In this document: positions 16,084-23,108 of the stretch, in pieces
Layout: the number at the start of each line of letters is the position of its first letter
Numbering within the stretch: the stretch's first letter is position 1
DNA from: Chryseobacterium vrystaatense
GTDB taxonomy: Bacteria > Bacteroidota > Bacteroidia > Flavobacteriales > Weeksellaceae
Length of the DNA stretch: 64,000 nt
Assembly (NCBI RefSeq): GCF_000737765.1
Contig: NZ_JPRI01000012.1
Coordinates: 496,001-560,000 of the forward strand
Direction of reading: 5' to 3'
Notes under the pieces: model-generated
Databases searched by the model: none
Told to the model about the DNA's origin: nothing
The model's input: the letters and a program-made list of their open reading frames with translations, nothing else
Position numbers and translations under genes: made by a program

Positions 16084-16176
16084 TTAATATGAAATTCTAT
16101 TTTTCTGTCCAACATTAGTCTCAAAAATCATATCCCTTACTAAATAAAGGCAGATTCTTAATTTAAAGCTTTTCAT
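16084..16176 (-). CDS. Possible 30-residue peptide in the module 12 transcript
   Basis: ATG at 16174-16176 follows A/T-rich sequence. The frame reads MKSFKLRICLYLV, then ends in NRISY and TAA; the stop codon falls inside the recurring TTCATATTA block. The frame fits wholly between a perfect promoter (module 12) and a strong terminator. It resembles nothing I know and is short enough to arise by chance. Confidence 0.25.
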   Translation of the reverse strand: MKSFKLRICLYLVRDMIFETNVGQKNRISY

Positions 16177-16214
16177 AAAGATAATTGTGTTACATATAGA
16201 TTGATTTGATAGCG

Positions 16215-16279
16215 CAAAACTATTCCATATTCCACAAAATTCAAAAAGATTGGCTGTTACTTTTCGCGAATATTAACAG
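16215..16279 (-). promoter_or_regulatory. Promoter module 12: 26-bp dyad plus -33/-7
   Basis: Dyad 16254-16279 (one substitution in the core, TTTTCGCGAATA). The -33 TTTG is at 16242-16245 and a perfect -7 TAGTTTTG lies at 16215-16222. The spacer is 19 bp, and the dyad-to--7 distance is unchanged. Confidence 0.8.
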
Positions 16280-16436
16280 GTAAAAAACATCCTGCATGAA
16301 ATCTGATAAGATTAAAAAGAGGAATGATCACCTATTGCTGTACAAACTTCCTTGTCACTTAAGTGAAAGACCTATTTTGAAGTGTTAAGTGTATATAAAA
16401 TTGGAAGAAGAAAAAGAATACTTTATATTATTATAA

Positions 16437-16471
16437 AACTTTCCGGGAACTTTGGAATTCCCGGAAAAGTT
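16437..16471 (-). terminator. Hairpin with T-run upstream of module 12
   Basis: TTCCGGGAA (16441-16449) with TTCCCGGAA (16458-16466), extended by AACT/AGTT. On the minus strand it is followed by TTTTATAAT. It is a second stop behind the 16600-16620 terminator. Confidence 0.65.
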
Positions 16472-16599
16472 ACACAACAAAATACTAAATATGAAAAAAA
16501 ATATCATGTAGAATACTATGATATCGTATTTATTCAATTACAGGTCAACTGTAACCCACTATTCATTACCTCTCTACAATAAAAAATCTGTCATAAAAA

Positions 16600-16620
16600 G
16601 TCTGCCTTTTACAGGCAGAC
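16600..16620 (-). terminator. Intrinsic terminator of the module 13 transcript
   Basis: GTCTGCCT (16600-16607) with AGGCAGAC (16613-16620), preceded by TTTGTGTTCA and followed on the minus strand by TTTTTATGAC. Confidence 0.85.
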
Positions 16621-16883
16621 TGAACACAAAAAAACAAATGATGTGTCAAAAAACACACTCAAACTATTGTATATATAATACTGGTTTTCAGAACGAAATG
16701 CTATTTTTGAGCCTATAACTTTAAATGGCTGGTAAGAACTAACCGAGTTCAGTATCGTTTTACTCAAATAAAAGCCCCCATGATTTTCCATCATTGTGTA
16801 AAGCAAAATAATATTGAGGGCTTTTAATGTAAGGTCTCCAAAGTGAATGATCTGCATATCAATTATCTTTCCGGATAATGATC
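16600..16883 (-). ncRNA. Putative terminated transcript from module 13
   Basis: It runs from about 16883 to the hairpin at 16600-16620, with an earlier stem AAAAGCCC (16770-16777)/GGGCTTTT (16818-16825) in the attenuator position. An 82-codon frame (16857-16609) runs through both hairpins and its stop lies inside the terminator stem, so I do not call it a gene. The rest of 15900-17059 holds only modules 11-13 and hairpins. Confidence 0.35.
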
Positions 16884-16888
16884 TGTGA

Positions 16889-16953
16889 CAAATGTAGACA
16901 CTGAACTTTACAACTGCAACGAAAGGTCTGTCACTATTCGCGAATATTAACAG
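16889..16953 (-). promoter_or_regulatory. Promoter module 13: 26-bp dyad plus -33/-7
   Basis: Dyad 16928-16953. The -33 is GTTG at 16917-16920 and a perfect -7 TACATTTG lies at 16889-16896, with a 20-bp spacer. It is the rightmost copy, about 105 bp past the stop of the TPR/AraC regulator. Confidence 0.82.
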
Positions 16954-16992
16954 ACTATTACAGGATACACAGATTCTATATCTGCAAAAAAA

Positions 16993-17023
16993 AACATCCC
17001 TAAACCGGAAGTTCAGGGATGTT
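16993..17023 (-). terminator. Terminator of the TPR/AraC regulator gene
   Basis: AACATCCCT (16993-17001) with AGGGATGTT (17015-17023), followed on the minus strand by TTTTTTTGCAG. It lies 37 bp after the stop at 17060. Confidence 0.88.
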
Positions 17024-17059
17024 ATCTTTTTTTACATCAATCACTATAGTTTGGGGAAA

Positions 17060-18646
17060 CTAAGTGTTTTTTTTAGCTCTTTTCTGAAGCTGTGAGATGA
17101 AATCGGAAGGTGAGATATTCATCTGCTTTTTAAATATATTCGCAAACCGGCTGTGGGAAGAATAGCCGCATAATTCTGCCAGATAACTGATCTTGTAGAT
17201 GCGGAAAGAAGGTTCGGTATATAATTTCTTTGTGATATAATTGATTCTGTTTTGATTGATATAATCACTAAAATCCAAACCTCTGTATTTCCTGATAATA
17301 TAAGACAGGTATTTTGTATTGGTATGAAGGGAAGAGGCCATTTTAGGTCTTGAGATATTCTGATCCAGATATAGGTCCTGCTGCTCAAAATCTTTAAGAC
17401 GCCGGACCAGCTCTTCTTCTTTTTCAGCACTCATATTTAATGAGGAATCATCCTCAATATCATTAGCCGGATAATCGGCTACAGCCGAGACCGCAATAGG
17501 TTCTGAACGTTCTGTTTCCTGCTGAACTTTTAATTTTTCTATAATCTTTTCAAACTGTAATCTGCTTTTCTTCCTTTGCTGCTTGTAGTACAGAAACAGA
17601 CCAATGAGAAAAAGAACAAGGAGAACAGACAATGCTATAAAAATATAAGTATAACCCTCAAACCTGCTTTTCTGGGCAAATTCATCTTTGAAATCCTGAT
17701 CTGCAAGAATGACCATTTCATCTTTTTTGAGAAGGTCTATAGAATCCTTGGTCTGGTTGATGTAAAGCAGACCTTCATGATCTCCAACCGTTCTGTAATA
17801 CTTCCGAAGGTCATTGATAATAAGATCTGTCACTTCACGATTGTTGTTGGCCAGCGCTATTTTCTGAGCTTTTAAGAAATATTGTTTAGCCTCATCCAGC
17901 TGTTTACGTTTTAACGCAAGATTTCCCAAACCTCTGTACAATGTGGCACTTTCCCCGTAATAAGATTTAATTTTGGAGCTTTTCAGATTTTTTTCAGCCA
18001 AATGGAAAGCATAATCAGCAGAATCCAGCCGGTTATTCTGGACATAAACCTCTCCCAGCTTAAGCTGTGATCTTCCCAACAGATAGTCTCTGATTGTATT
18101 TTTCGGTATAGTTTCCAGATAGGCCTGGTTGCTTTTAATACTTTTTAGAAATCCAATCGTATCCTTATCCTCCATTTTCTGCAATGCTTCTGTTTCAAGC
18201 ATCATGGCATATGTGTATTTACTTTCCAGCGAACCAGATAGAGATTTACTGGCCACTACTGCTCTTTCAAGAAACTGTTTGCTTGCATCTTTAAGATTTA
18301 ATTTTAAATATTCCGCTGCAAGCCGCTCATTCGAAAGTGCGATCCAATCGGGCAGCTTTTCTTTTCTTGCAATAGAATCTGCTTTCTTCCAATATTTGAT
18401 CGATTTACTGGTATTAAGTTTTCGGGAGTAAGCACTTGCAATGACAACCAGTGATTTTACTTTTTGCAGTTCTGATTCTGATTTTGCATACAGCGAGTCT
18501 CCCTTTTTAAGCATAATATCCACTCCTTCTTCCCTGAAAGAACGGAAAAAAGCAGCATCAAATGTTTGATCTTTTTTAATTTGAGATCGCAGCGGGAGGC
18601 TACACAGTACAATAGAAATTAAAAGGTATAATGGTTTATTAGTCAT
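17060..18646 (-). CDS. TPR / transmembrane / AraC-type transcription regulator
   Basis: 528 residues. A signal peptide (MTNKPLYLLISIVLCSLPLRS) leads into about 300 residues of helical TPR-like repeats placed in the periplasm. One membrane segment follows near residues 330-352 (YTYIFIALSVLLVLFLIGLF), then a charged linker and a C-terminal AraC-type double helix-turn-helix (around 425-522; ISYLAELCGYSSHSRFANIF, MNISPSDFI). This architecture is frequent in Chryseobacterium and relatives, where a periplasmic signal is thought to be passed straight to DNA. It is the regulator nearest to the dyad-promoter array and ends 107 bp before module 13. It is therefore the first candidate for the dyad-binding protein (inference; AraC proteins more often bind direct repeats). 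Its own upstream region has no dyad. Confidence 0.87.
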   Translation of the reverse strand: MTNKPLYLLISIVLCSLPLRSQIKKDQTFDAAFFRSFREEGVDIMLKKGDSLYAKSESELQKVKSLVVIASAYSRKLNTSKSIKYWKKADSIARKEKLPDWIALSNERLAAEYLKLNLKDASKQFLERAVVASKSLSGSLESKYTYAMMLETEALQKMEDKDTIGFLKSIKSNQAYLETIPKNTIRDYLLGRSQLKLGEVYVQNNRLDSADYAFHLAEKNLKSSKIKSYYGESATLYRGLGNLALKRKQLDEAKQYFLKAQKIALANNNREVTDLIINDLRKYYRTVGDHEGLLYINQTKDSIDLLKKDEMVILADQDFKDEFAQKSRFEGYTYIFIALSVLLVLFLIGLFLYYKQQRKKSRLQFEKIIEKLKVQQETERSEPIAVSAVADYPANDIEDDSSLNMSAEKEEELVRRLKDFEQQDLYLDQNISRPKMASSLHTNTKYLSYIIRKYRGLDFSDYINQNRINYITKKLYTEPSFRIYKISYLAELCGYSSHSRFANIFKKQMNISPSDFISQLQKRAKKNT

Positions 18647-19068
18647 ATATTTTTTAACAAGTTTCAGTCTAAAAAAAATTTAAAATAAAGCTCAGGCAAA
18701 ACATGTAATAAAAAACAGGCGGCATCAATAAATTACTGTATAAAAGTTTCTCAAATCTGCTTCTTATTAAAAATAGTTTTCTAGTACAAATGTAAGGTTT
18801 TAGTCTTTCCATTCATTTTTTTTTCATTCATCAATCCCTAGAATGCATATATTTCTGTATTTTAGAAATTAAGTTAAACACTTTACAAATACCAGACCAA
18901 ATTGGGTATACCGCAAAGACGATATGACTCCTTTCTATCCACTAAGTTAAAATTATAATACCCTTCTTATTTAGTTAAATAAGTTATTCTAAGAAAAGCA
19001 GATCAAGACTTTATAATATAAACCTTTTCCTATTAAAGTTTTTTTTATTTTAGATCAACTGGCCCCTT

Positions 19069-19911
19069 TTATGACTGTGCAAATTCCAGTCTGAATGCTT
19101 TCGGACTTTTGCCCCGCTGAGACTTAAAAAATTTATTAAGATGGCTTTCATCCGTAAATCCAAGCTCATCTGCAATTTCAGTAATCCTTCTGTCGCTGTG
19201 CTTCAGCCTATGTTCTATTAAAGTGGTTTTATAATTATTAATGTATGACTGCAGTGTCTCTCCGCTGTGTTTCTTAAAATACTTGCCGAGATAATTCTCT
19301 GAAAACCCAAAAGCCTTACTGATGCTTTCTGTCCTGATCAATTCAGGCTCATAGATATGGCTCTGAATATAATTAAGGATGCTGATAATGCGTGATTCGG
19401 AGGTTTCGTCTATTTTTTGGGGCAGGTATTTGGCAATATTCCGGGCTACCACCACAATAAGTGTATTGACCAGCTGTGCTGTGATATCGCTATGATAAAC
19501 ATCTCTGTTGACTGCTTCGCGGATCAGTGCCTCTACAATCGGACGGATCAGTGTTTTGTCGCTTTGGTTTTTTAAAATGCAACCCGGTTTATGGTTGGCA
19601 TTTTCCATAATAAATTCCAGGCGCTGGATATTGTCTTTTGAAATACTGCTGTCCTTTAAATAGATATCACTGAACTTTAAAAAGAAAAATCTTGTTGTTG
19701 TATCAATCCAGAACTGACTACAATCCTGCGGGGTGAGCAGAAACATATGATTGGCGCTGTAGGAAAAGCTATGCTTATTGATACAGTGCTGTCCTGTACC
19801 TGATAAAATAAATACAAGTTCAAAAAAATTCTTTCTGCTTTCTTTATCAGGAAAAACATCCAAAGTTTCAAAATGAATGCTGTATGGCTGATATAATACT
19901 TCACGGTTCAT
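19069..19911 (-). CDS. AraC family transcription regulator
   Basis: 280 residues from the ATG at 19909-19911 (MNREVLYQPYSIHFETL). A longer in-frame start at 19980 would place a hydrophobic stretch unlike this family in front and leave almost no room for the divergent promoter. The N-terminal half is a cupin-like sensing domain (FELVFILSGTGQHCINKH). The C-terminal ~100 residues hold the two AraC helix-turn-helix motifs (SKAFGFSENYLGKYFKKHSG; ITEIADELGFTDESHLNKFF). It is divergent from the acetolactate decarboxylase gene, whose promoter has a good -7 box but no clear -33, as expected for an activator-dependent promoter. The region 18647-19068 holds no gene. Confidence 0.85.
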   Translation of the reverse strand: MNREVLYQPYSIHFETLDVFPDKESRKNFFELVFILSGTGQHCINKHSFSYSANHMFLLTPQDCSQFWIDTTTRFFFLKFSDIYLKDSSISKDNIQRLEFIMENANHKPGCILKNQSDKTLIRPIVEALIREAVNRDVYHSDITAQLVNTLIVVVARNIAKYLPQKIDETSESRIISILNYIQSHIYEPELIRTESISKAFGFSENYLGKYFKKHSGETLQSYINNYKTTLIEHRLKHSDRRITEIADELGFTDESHLNKFFKSQRGKSPKAFRLEFAQS

Positions 19912-19989
19912 AAAAAATGAGATTGGTTTGATGGCAAAAATATACAAAAAGATGGAAACCATATACCACAAATCCGTCAAAAATCAGTA

Positions 19990-19997
19990 TAATTTTG
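19990..19997 (+). promoter_or_regulatory. -7 box TAATTTTG for the 20016-22598 genes
   Basis: A perfect TAnnTTTG, 18 bp before the ATG at 20016. The position 19-21 bp upstream has no TTG, which suggests activation by the divergent AraC protein. Confidence 0.5.
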
Positions 19998-20015
19998 CTT
20001 TATCAAATATAAATT

Positions 20016-20786
20016 ATGATAAAATCGCTGTTAACGATAGCCATGCTGAATCTATTGACTGTGCCCTTTAACGCACAGCAGCATGATGACAAAATCTTTC
20101 ATTATTCTTCCATGGATGCCATGAGAAACGGAGTATATACCGGTGATATTACGGTGAAGGATGCAAAGCAAAAAGGAAACTTTGGGCTGGGCACTTATAA
20201 TCTTCTGGATGGTGAGCTGATAGCGCTGGATGGAAATATATACCGTATTGCTTCTGATGGTTCTGTTGAAACAGCAGATTTAAAAAGGCTGATTCCATTT
20301 GGCTCATTTACTTTTTTCAAAAAAGAGCAGTCAATTGAACTGCAGGGTGTTCGCAATATTGCTGATCTGCAAAAGAAATTAATTGAACTTCTGCCTTCTC
20401 CCAATCGTTTTTATGCTGTAAAAATAGAAGCCTCTTTCCGTAGCATAAGCTTAGGCGGAGCGGAAAAAGTGAATGAGAAAGATACAAGAGGTATTGCTTA
20501 TTTTATGAAAAGCCGTCCTGTTTATCAAAAAGAGAATGTAAAAGGAACCCTGATAGGTTTTTACAATCCTCCCTATGCAGGAGGTCTGGACCTCACACCG
20601 TTTCATTTTCACTTTCTATCAGATGATAAAAGTGTTGGTGGACATTTGATAGAAGGTATTCCTTCGGATCTTAAAATCACCGTTGAGCTTGATGAAAAAA
20701 ACGCTTATGAAGTCATCTTACCGAACAGTAATGAGGCAGGTTATCAACGCAAATGGAGCTCTTCTGAAGCAAAAGCACAGTATTAA
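20016..20786 (+). CDS. Alpha-acetolactate decarboxylase with signal peptide
   Basis: 256 residues. After a signal peptide (MIKSLLTIAMLNLLTVPFNA) the whole acetolactate decarboxylase fold is present: VYTGDITVKDAKQKGNFGLG, TFNL-like 'GTYNLLDGELIALDG', PFGSFTFF, and the zinc-binding FHFHFLSDDKSVGGHL (His-x-His plus a later His) near residue 205. The enzyme turns 2-acetolactate into acetoin. Export to the periplasm is the odd part, since the substrate is made in the cytoplasm. It is the first gene of a three-gene set controlled by the divergent AraC protein. Confidence 0.9.
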   Translation: MIKSLLTIAMLNLLTVPFNAQQHDDKIFHYSSMDAMRNGVYTGDITVKDAKQKGNFGLGTYNLLDGELIALDGNIYRIASDGSVETADLKRLIPFGSFTFFKKEQSIELQGVRNIADLQKKLIELLPSPNRFYAVKIEASFRSISLGGAEKVNEKDTRGIAYFMKSRPVYQKENVKGTLIGFYNPPYAGGLDLTPFHFHFLSDDKSVGGHLIEGIPSDLKITVELDEKNAYEVILPNSNEAGYQRKWSSSEAKAQY

Positions 20787-20804
20787 TTCAATTATAAAAA
20801 ATAA

Positions 20805-22217
20805 ATGTTCAACATCATGAATACTAGAAAATCAATCTTTTTGCCATTGGCGATAGTGTCATTGGGTTTTATGTCCGGCCAGCAGAAAGTAATGCAAACC
20901 GACTTCAGTAAGGGAACCTGGGAGCAGGTGGGCAATGGGCTGCAACGTCAATGGGTTTCGGGAGCAGAAAGTACTTTTGCATTCTGGAAAATGGATCAAG
21001 GAGCTCACGTTCCACCTCATCAGCATCCCAATGAGCAGGTCACTTATATTGCGAAAGGCAGTGTACGAGTTCTGATGAATAATAAAGAACATATTGTAAA
21101 AGCCGGAGGAGTCCTGATTATCCCTGCGGGGATTACGCATGAATTCTTCTGTCTGGAAGATGGTACAGAAGATCTGGACTTCTTTACTCCAGTCCGTCAA
21201 GACTGGACAAATGGTACAGCGGGGTATCTTCAGCAGCAGGCAAATCCCCTTGAAACAGTAGCACAGTTCAATGATATGAGGCCGGGCAATGTAGCCGTAA
21301 GCCGTAATGGCCGTACGTTCGCCACCATTCATCCTTTAGGGTCACCTCAGCAGCAACTTGTAGAAATTGTTAATGGGCAGCCCGTTTCCTTTCCGTCTGC
21401 AGGATTACAGAAAAACGGAGGAAAGGCAGGGAACAAAAAGTTTGATACTCCTCTCGGAATAACCGTAGATAAGGAAAACCGTCTGTGGATGATCGATATG
21501 GGACTGGAGTTGGGAAAGACCCGTTTATGGTGTTTTGATTTAAAGAAAAATAGGGTTACAGAAAAAATTGATCTGCCCGCTGATATCGCTCCTCAGGGAA
21601 GCTTTGTACAGGACGTAGCGATCGATGAAAAAAATGAATGGGCTTATCTTGCAGACATTGCCAATCCCGGTATCATAGCTTTGAACCTGAAAACAAAAAA
21701 AGCCAGGAGATTCAGTGGCCACTCATCTCTTCAATCTGAAGATGTCGATATGATCATCGATGGAAAAGTGATCGACTTTGGCGGAAAACCTTCCCGTGTG
21801 GCCGTCAACCCTATTACCCTATCCGATGACAGGGAAACCTTATTCTTCGGCTCCATGAATGGTACAACATGGTATAAAGTTCCGGCAAAGCTTTTCAGGG
21901 AAAATGCTGATGATATTACCATTGGACATGCGATCCAAAAGTTTGGAAATAAACCGGTGAGTGACGGTGCTGCTACGGATAAACATGGTAATCATTATAT
22001 AACGAATCCCGGAGGACACAGCATCAGTAAGCTGAATGCAAATGGAGCACTGAGTGACTTCGTTAAGGATGCAAGGTTAAAATGGCCGGATAATGTGGCC
22101 GTTTCTGAAGATGGATATCTGTACATATCGGTGAATCAACTGAATACAACTCCTGCATTTTCCGGTGAAGCAGATCAGGGAAAGCCTCCTTACTTTATTT
22201 ACAGAATCAAACTGTAA
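20805..22217 (+). CDS. Secreted cupin / major-royal-jelly-type beta-propeller fusion
   Basis: 470 residues with a signal peptide (a second ATG four codons in is possible). Residues ~35-145 form a cupin with the metal-binding set HVPPHQHPNEQVTYIAKG and PAGITHEF. Residues ~150-470 resemble the royal-jelly/yellow family propeller, with VAVSRNGRTFATIHP, PLGITVDKENRLWMIDMG, AYLADIANPGIIALNL, and DGAATDKHGNHYITNPGGHS. Some bacterial homologues are annotated as gluconolactonase- or dopachrome-tautomerase-related. The substrate is unknown. It starts 18 bp after the decarboxylase gene and so shares its transcript. Confidence 0.83.
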   Translation: MFNIMNTRKSIFLPLAIVSLGFMSGQQKVMQTDFSKGTWEQVGNGLQRQWVSGAESTFAFWKMDQGAHVPPHQHPNEQVTYIAKGSVRVLMNNKEHIVKAGGVLIIPAGITHEFFCLEDGTEDLDFFTPVRQDWTNGTAGYLQQQANPLETVAQFNDMRPGNVAVSRNGRTFATIHPLGSPQQQLVEIVNGQPVSFPSAGLQKNGGKAGNKKFDTPLGITVDKENRLWMIDMGLELGKTRLWCFDLKKNRVTEKIDLPADIAPQGSFVQDVAIDEKNEWAYLADIANPGIIALNLKTKKARRFSGHSSLQSEDVDMIIDGKVIDFGGKPSRVAVNPITLSDDRETLFFGSMNGTTWYKVPAKLFRENADDITIGHAIQKFGNKPVSDGAATDKHGNHYITNPGGHSISKLNANGALSDFVKDARLKWPDNVAVSEDGYLYISVNQLNTTPAFSGEADQGKPPYFIYRIKL

Positions 22218-22289
22218 TAGAAAATATTTCATCAGGCATCTGAAAACCAGATACTTTAAAACAATAATTAATTATAAAATAAAAAGATC

Positions 22290-22598
22290 ATGATCAACGA
22301 ACCATTTCTGTCAACTGCAATTTTAAAAGCTAAAGAAGGACAAAAAACTGCCTTAAAAAAAGCCTTACTGGACCTGATACCGCCCACCCGAAACGAACCC
22401 GGATGTCTGTATTATATTCTTTTCGAAGATAAAAATAAGGAAGGTACATTTTATATGCGTGAGGCCTTTAAAGATAAAGCAGCCTTTGAATATCATATTG
22501 AGACCGTTCATTTTAAAAATTTCGCAACACAGATGGATATCCTTCTGAGTGAGCCTATACAATTGGTGGAGATGGTACAGGTTTCGGATATTGAGTAA
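22290..22598 (+). CDS. YgiN-like antibiotic-biosynthesis-type monooxygenase
   Basis: 102 residues forming one ferredoxin-like domain of the ABM family: STAILKAKEGQKTALKKAL, PTRNEPGCLYYILFEDKN, FYMREAFKDKAAFEYHIET, HFKNF. Related proteins oxidise quinols or small aromatic compounds without cofactor; others only bind. It lies 72 bp after the propeller gene in the same direction, so a role in the same secreted small-molecule pathway is likely. It has no signal peptide of its own. Confidence 0.85.
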   Translation: MINEPFLSTAILKAKEGQKTALKKALLDLIPPTRNEPGCLYYILFEDKNKEGTFYMREAFKDKAAFEYHIETVHFKNFATQMDILLSEPIQLVEMVQVSDIE

Positions 22599-22736
22599 GA
22601 CCGTTATGGAACATTTCATATAGGCTTAAAAGTCTATTACCCTACTTTTAAAACAGGCATACACGACGTAAATATCACAATAATCATCTTAAAATCAATT
22701 GACTATACATTATTTTTCACATATCAATGAAATGAT

Positions 22737-22744
22737 TATATTTG
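22737..22744 (+). promoter_or_regulatory. -7 box TATATTTG before the Cys-rich peptide gene
   Basis: A perfect TAnnTTTG, 19 bp before the ATG at 22764, with a T-rich stretch 20 bp upstream. Confidence 0.5.
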
Positions 22745-22763
22745 AATAACTAAAACCTATATC

Positions 22764-23009
22764 ATGAAAAATATGAAATTAAGAATGAAAGCCATGAGTA
22801 GCGGATCTTTAAACAGATCAAAACTAAAAAGTATCAACGGCGGAGTGGCTGCAGGGGCGTGCGACAACTGGGGAACTGCTGAATTTTCGACATGTTACAA
22901 CTGTTGTCTCGGAAACTACCAGAGTCAGACGGATCTTCCGATGGGCCCTGCCCCGTATGAAATCTGCGATACAGTATGTGGTGGAACTCCTGTGGTTATC
23001 CATCCTTAG
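22764..23009 (+). CDS. Double-glycine-leader, Cys-rich peptide (bacteriocin-like precursor)
   Basis: 81 residues. The first 27 (MKNMKLRMKAMSSGSLNRSK, then LKSINGG) are a typical Bacteroidota leader ending in Gly-Gly, the cleavage site of peptidase-containing ABC exporters. The ~54-residue core carries six Cys (GACDNW, STCYNCCLGN, EICDTVCGG), enough for disulfides or ring formation. No exporter, peptidase, radical-SAM or cyclase gene is adjacent, so export would depend on a system elsewhere. It has its own promoter-like sequence at 22737-22744. The core is not one I recognise. Confidence 0.72.
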   Translation: MKNMKLRMKAMSSGSLNRSKLKSINGGVAAGACDNWGTAEFSTCYNCCLGNYQSQTDLPMGPAPYEICDTVCGGTPVVIHP

Positions 23010-23108
23010 CCGAAATAAATCATACGTTTTATTTTCGATAATATTCTGTTTGTATTTAAAAGCAAAAGATGCTGTTGGAATTAATATAATAAAGACAAAT
23101 ATCATACA

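Larger units (their letters stand above)
16050..16209 (-). ncRNA. Putative ~160-nt terminated transcript from module 12
   Basis: The predicted start is near 16209 and the end is the hairpin at 16050-16071. It contains a 30-codon frame (16084-16176) and a TTCATATTA motif (16085-16093) just before the terminator. It could be a small mRNA or a small RNA. Confidence 0.4.

Noticed and set aside
16609..16857. 82-codon frame on the minus strand behind module 13
   Set aside because: It runs through two hairpins, its stop is inside a terminator stem, and its composition does not look like coding sequence.
4344..16953. The 13 dyads as a CRISPR array
   Set aside because: Spacing is irregular (about 370 to 3000 bp), genes lie between them, and the repeats are phased to promoters; no cas genes are present.
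4344..16953. The dyads as dif/Xer or integron recombination sites
   Set aside because: No integrase or recombinase gene is in or next to the island, and the constant distance to a -7 box is better explained by an operator. Cassette exchange by homologous recombination remains possible.
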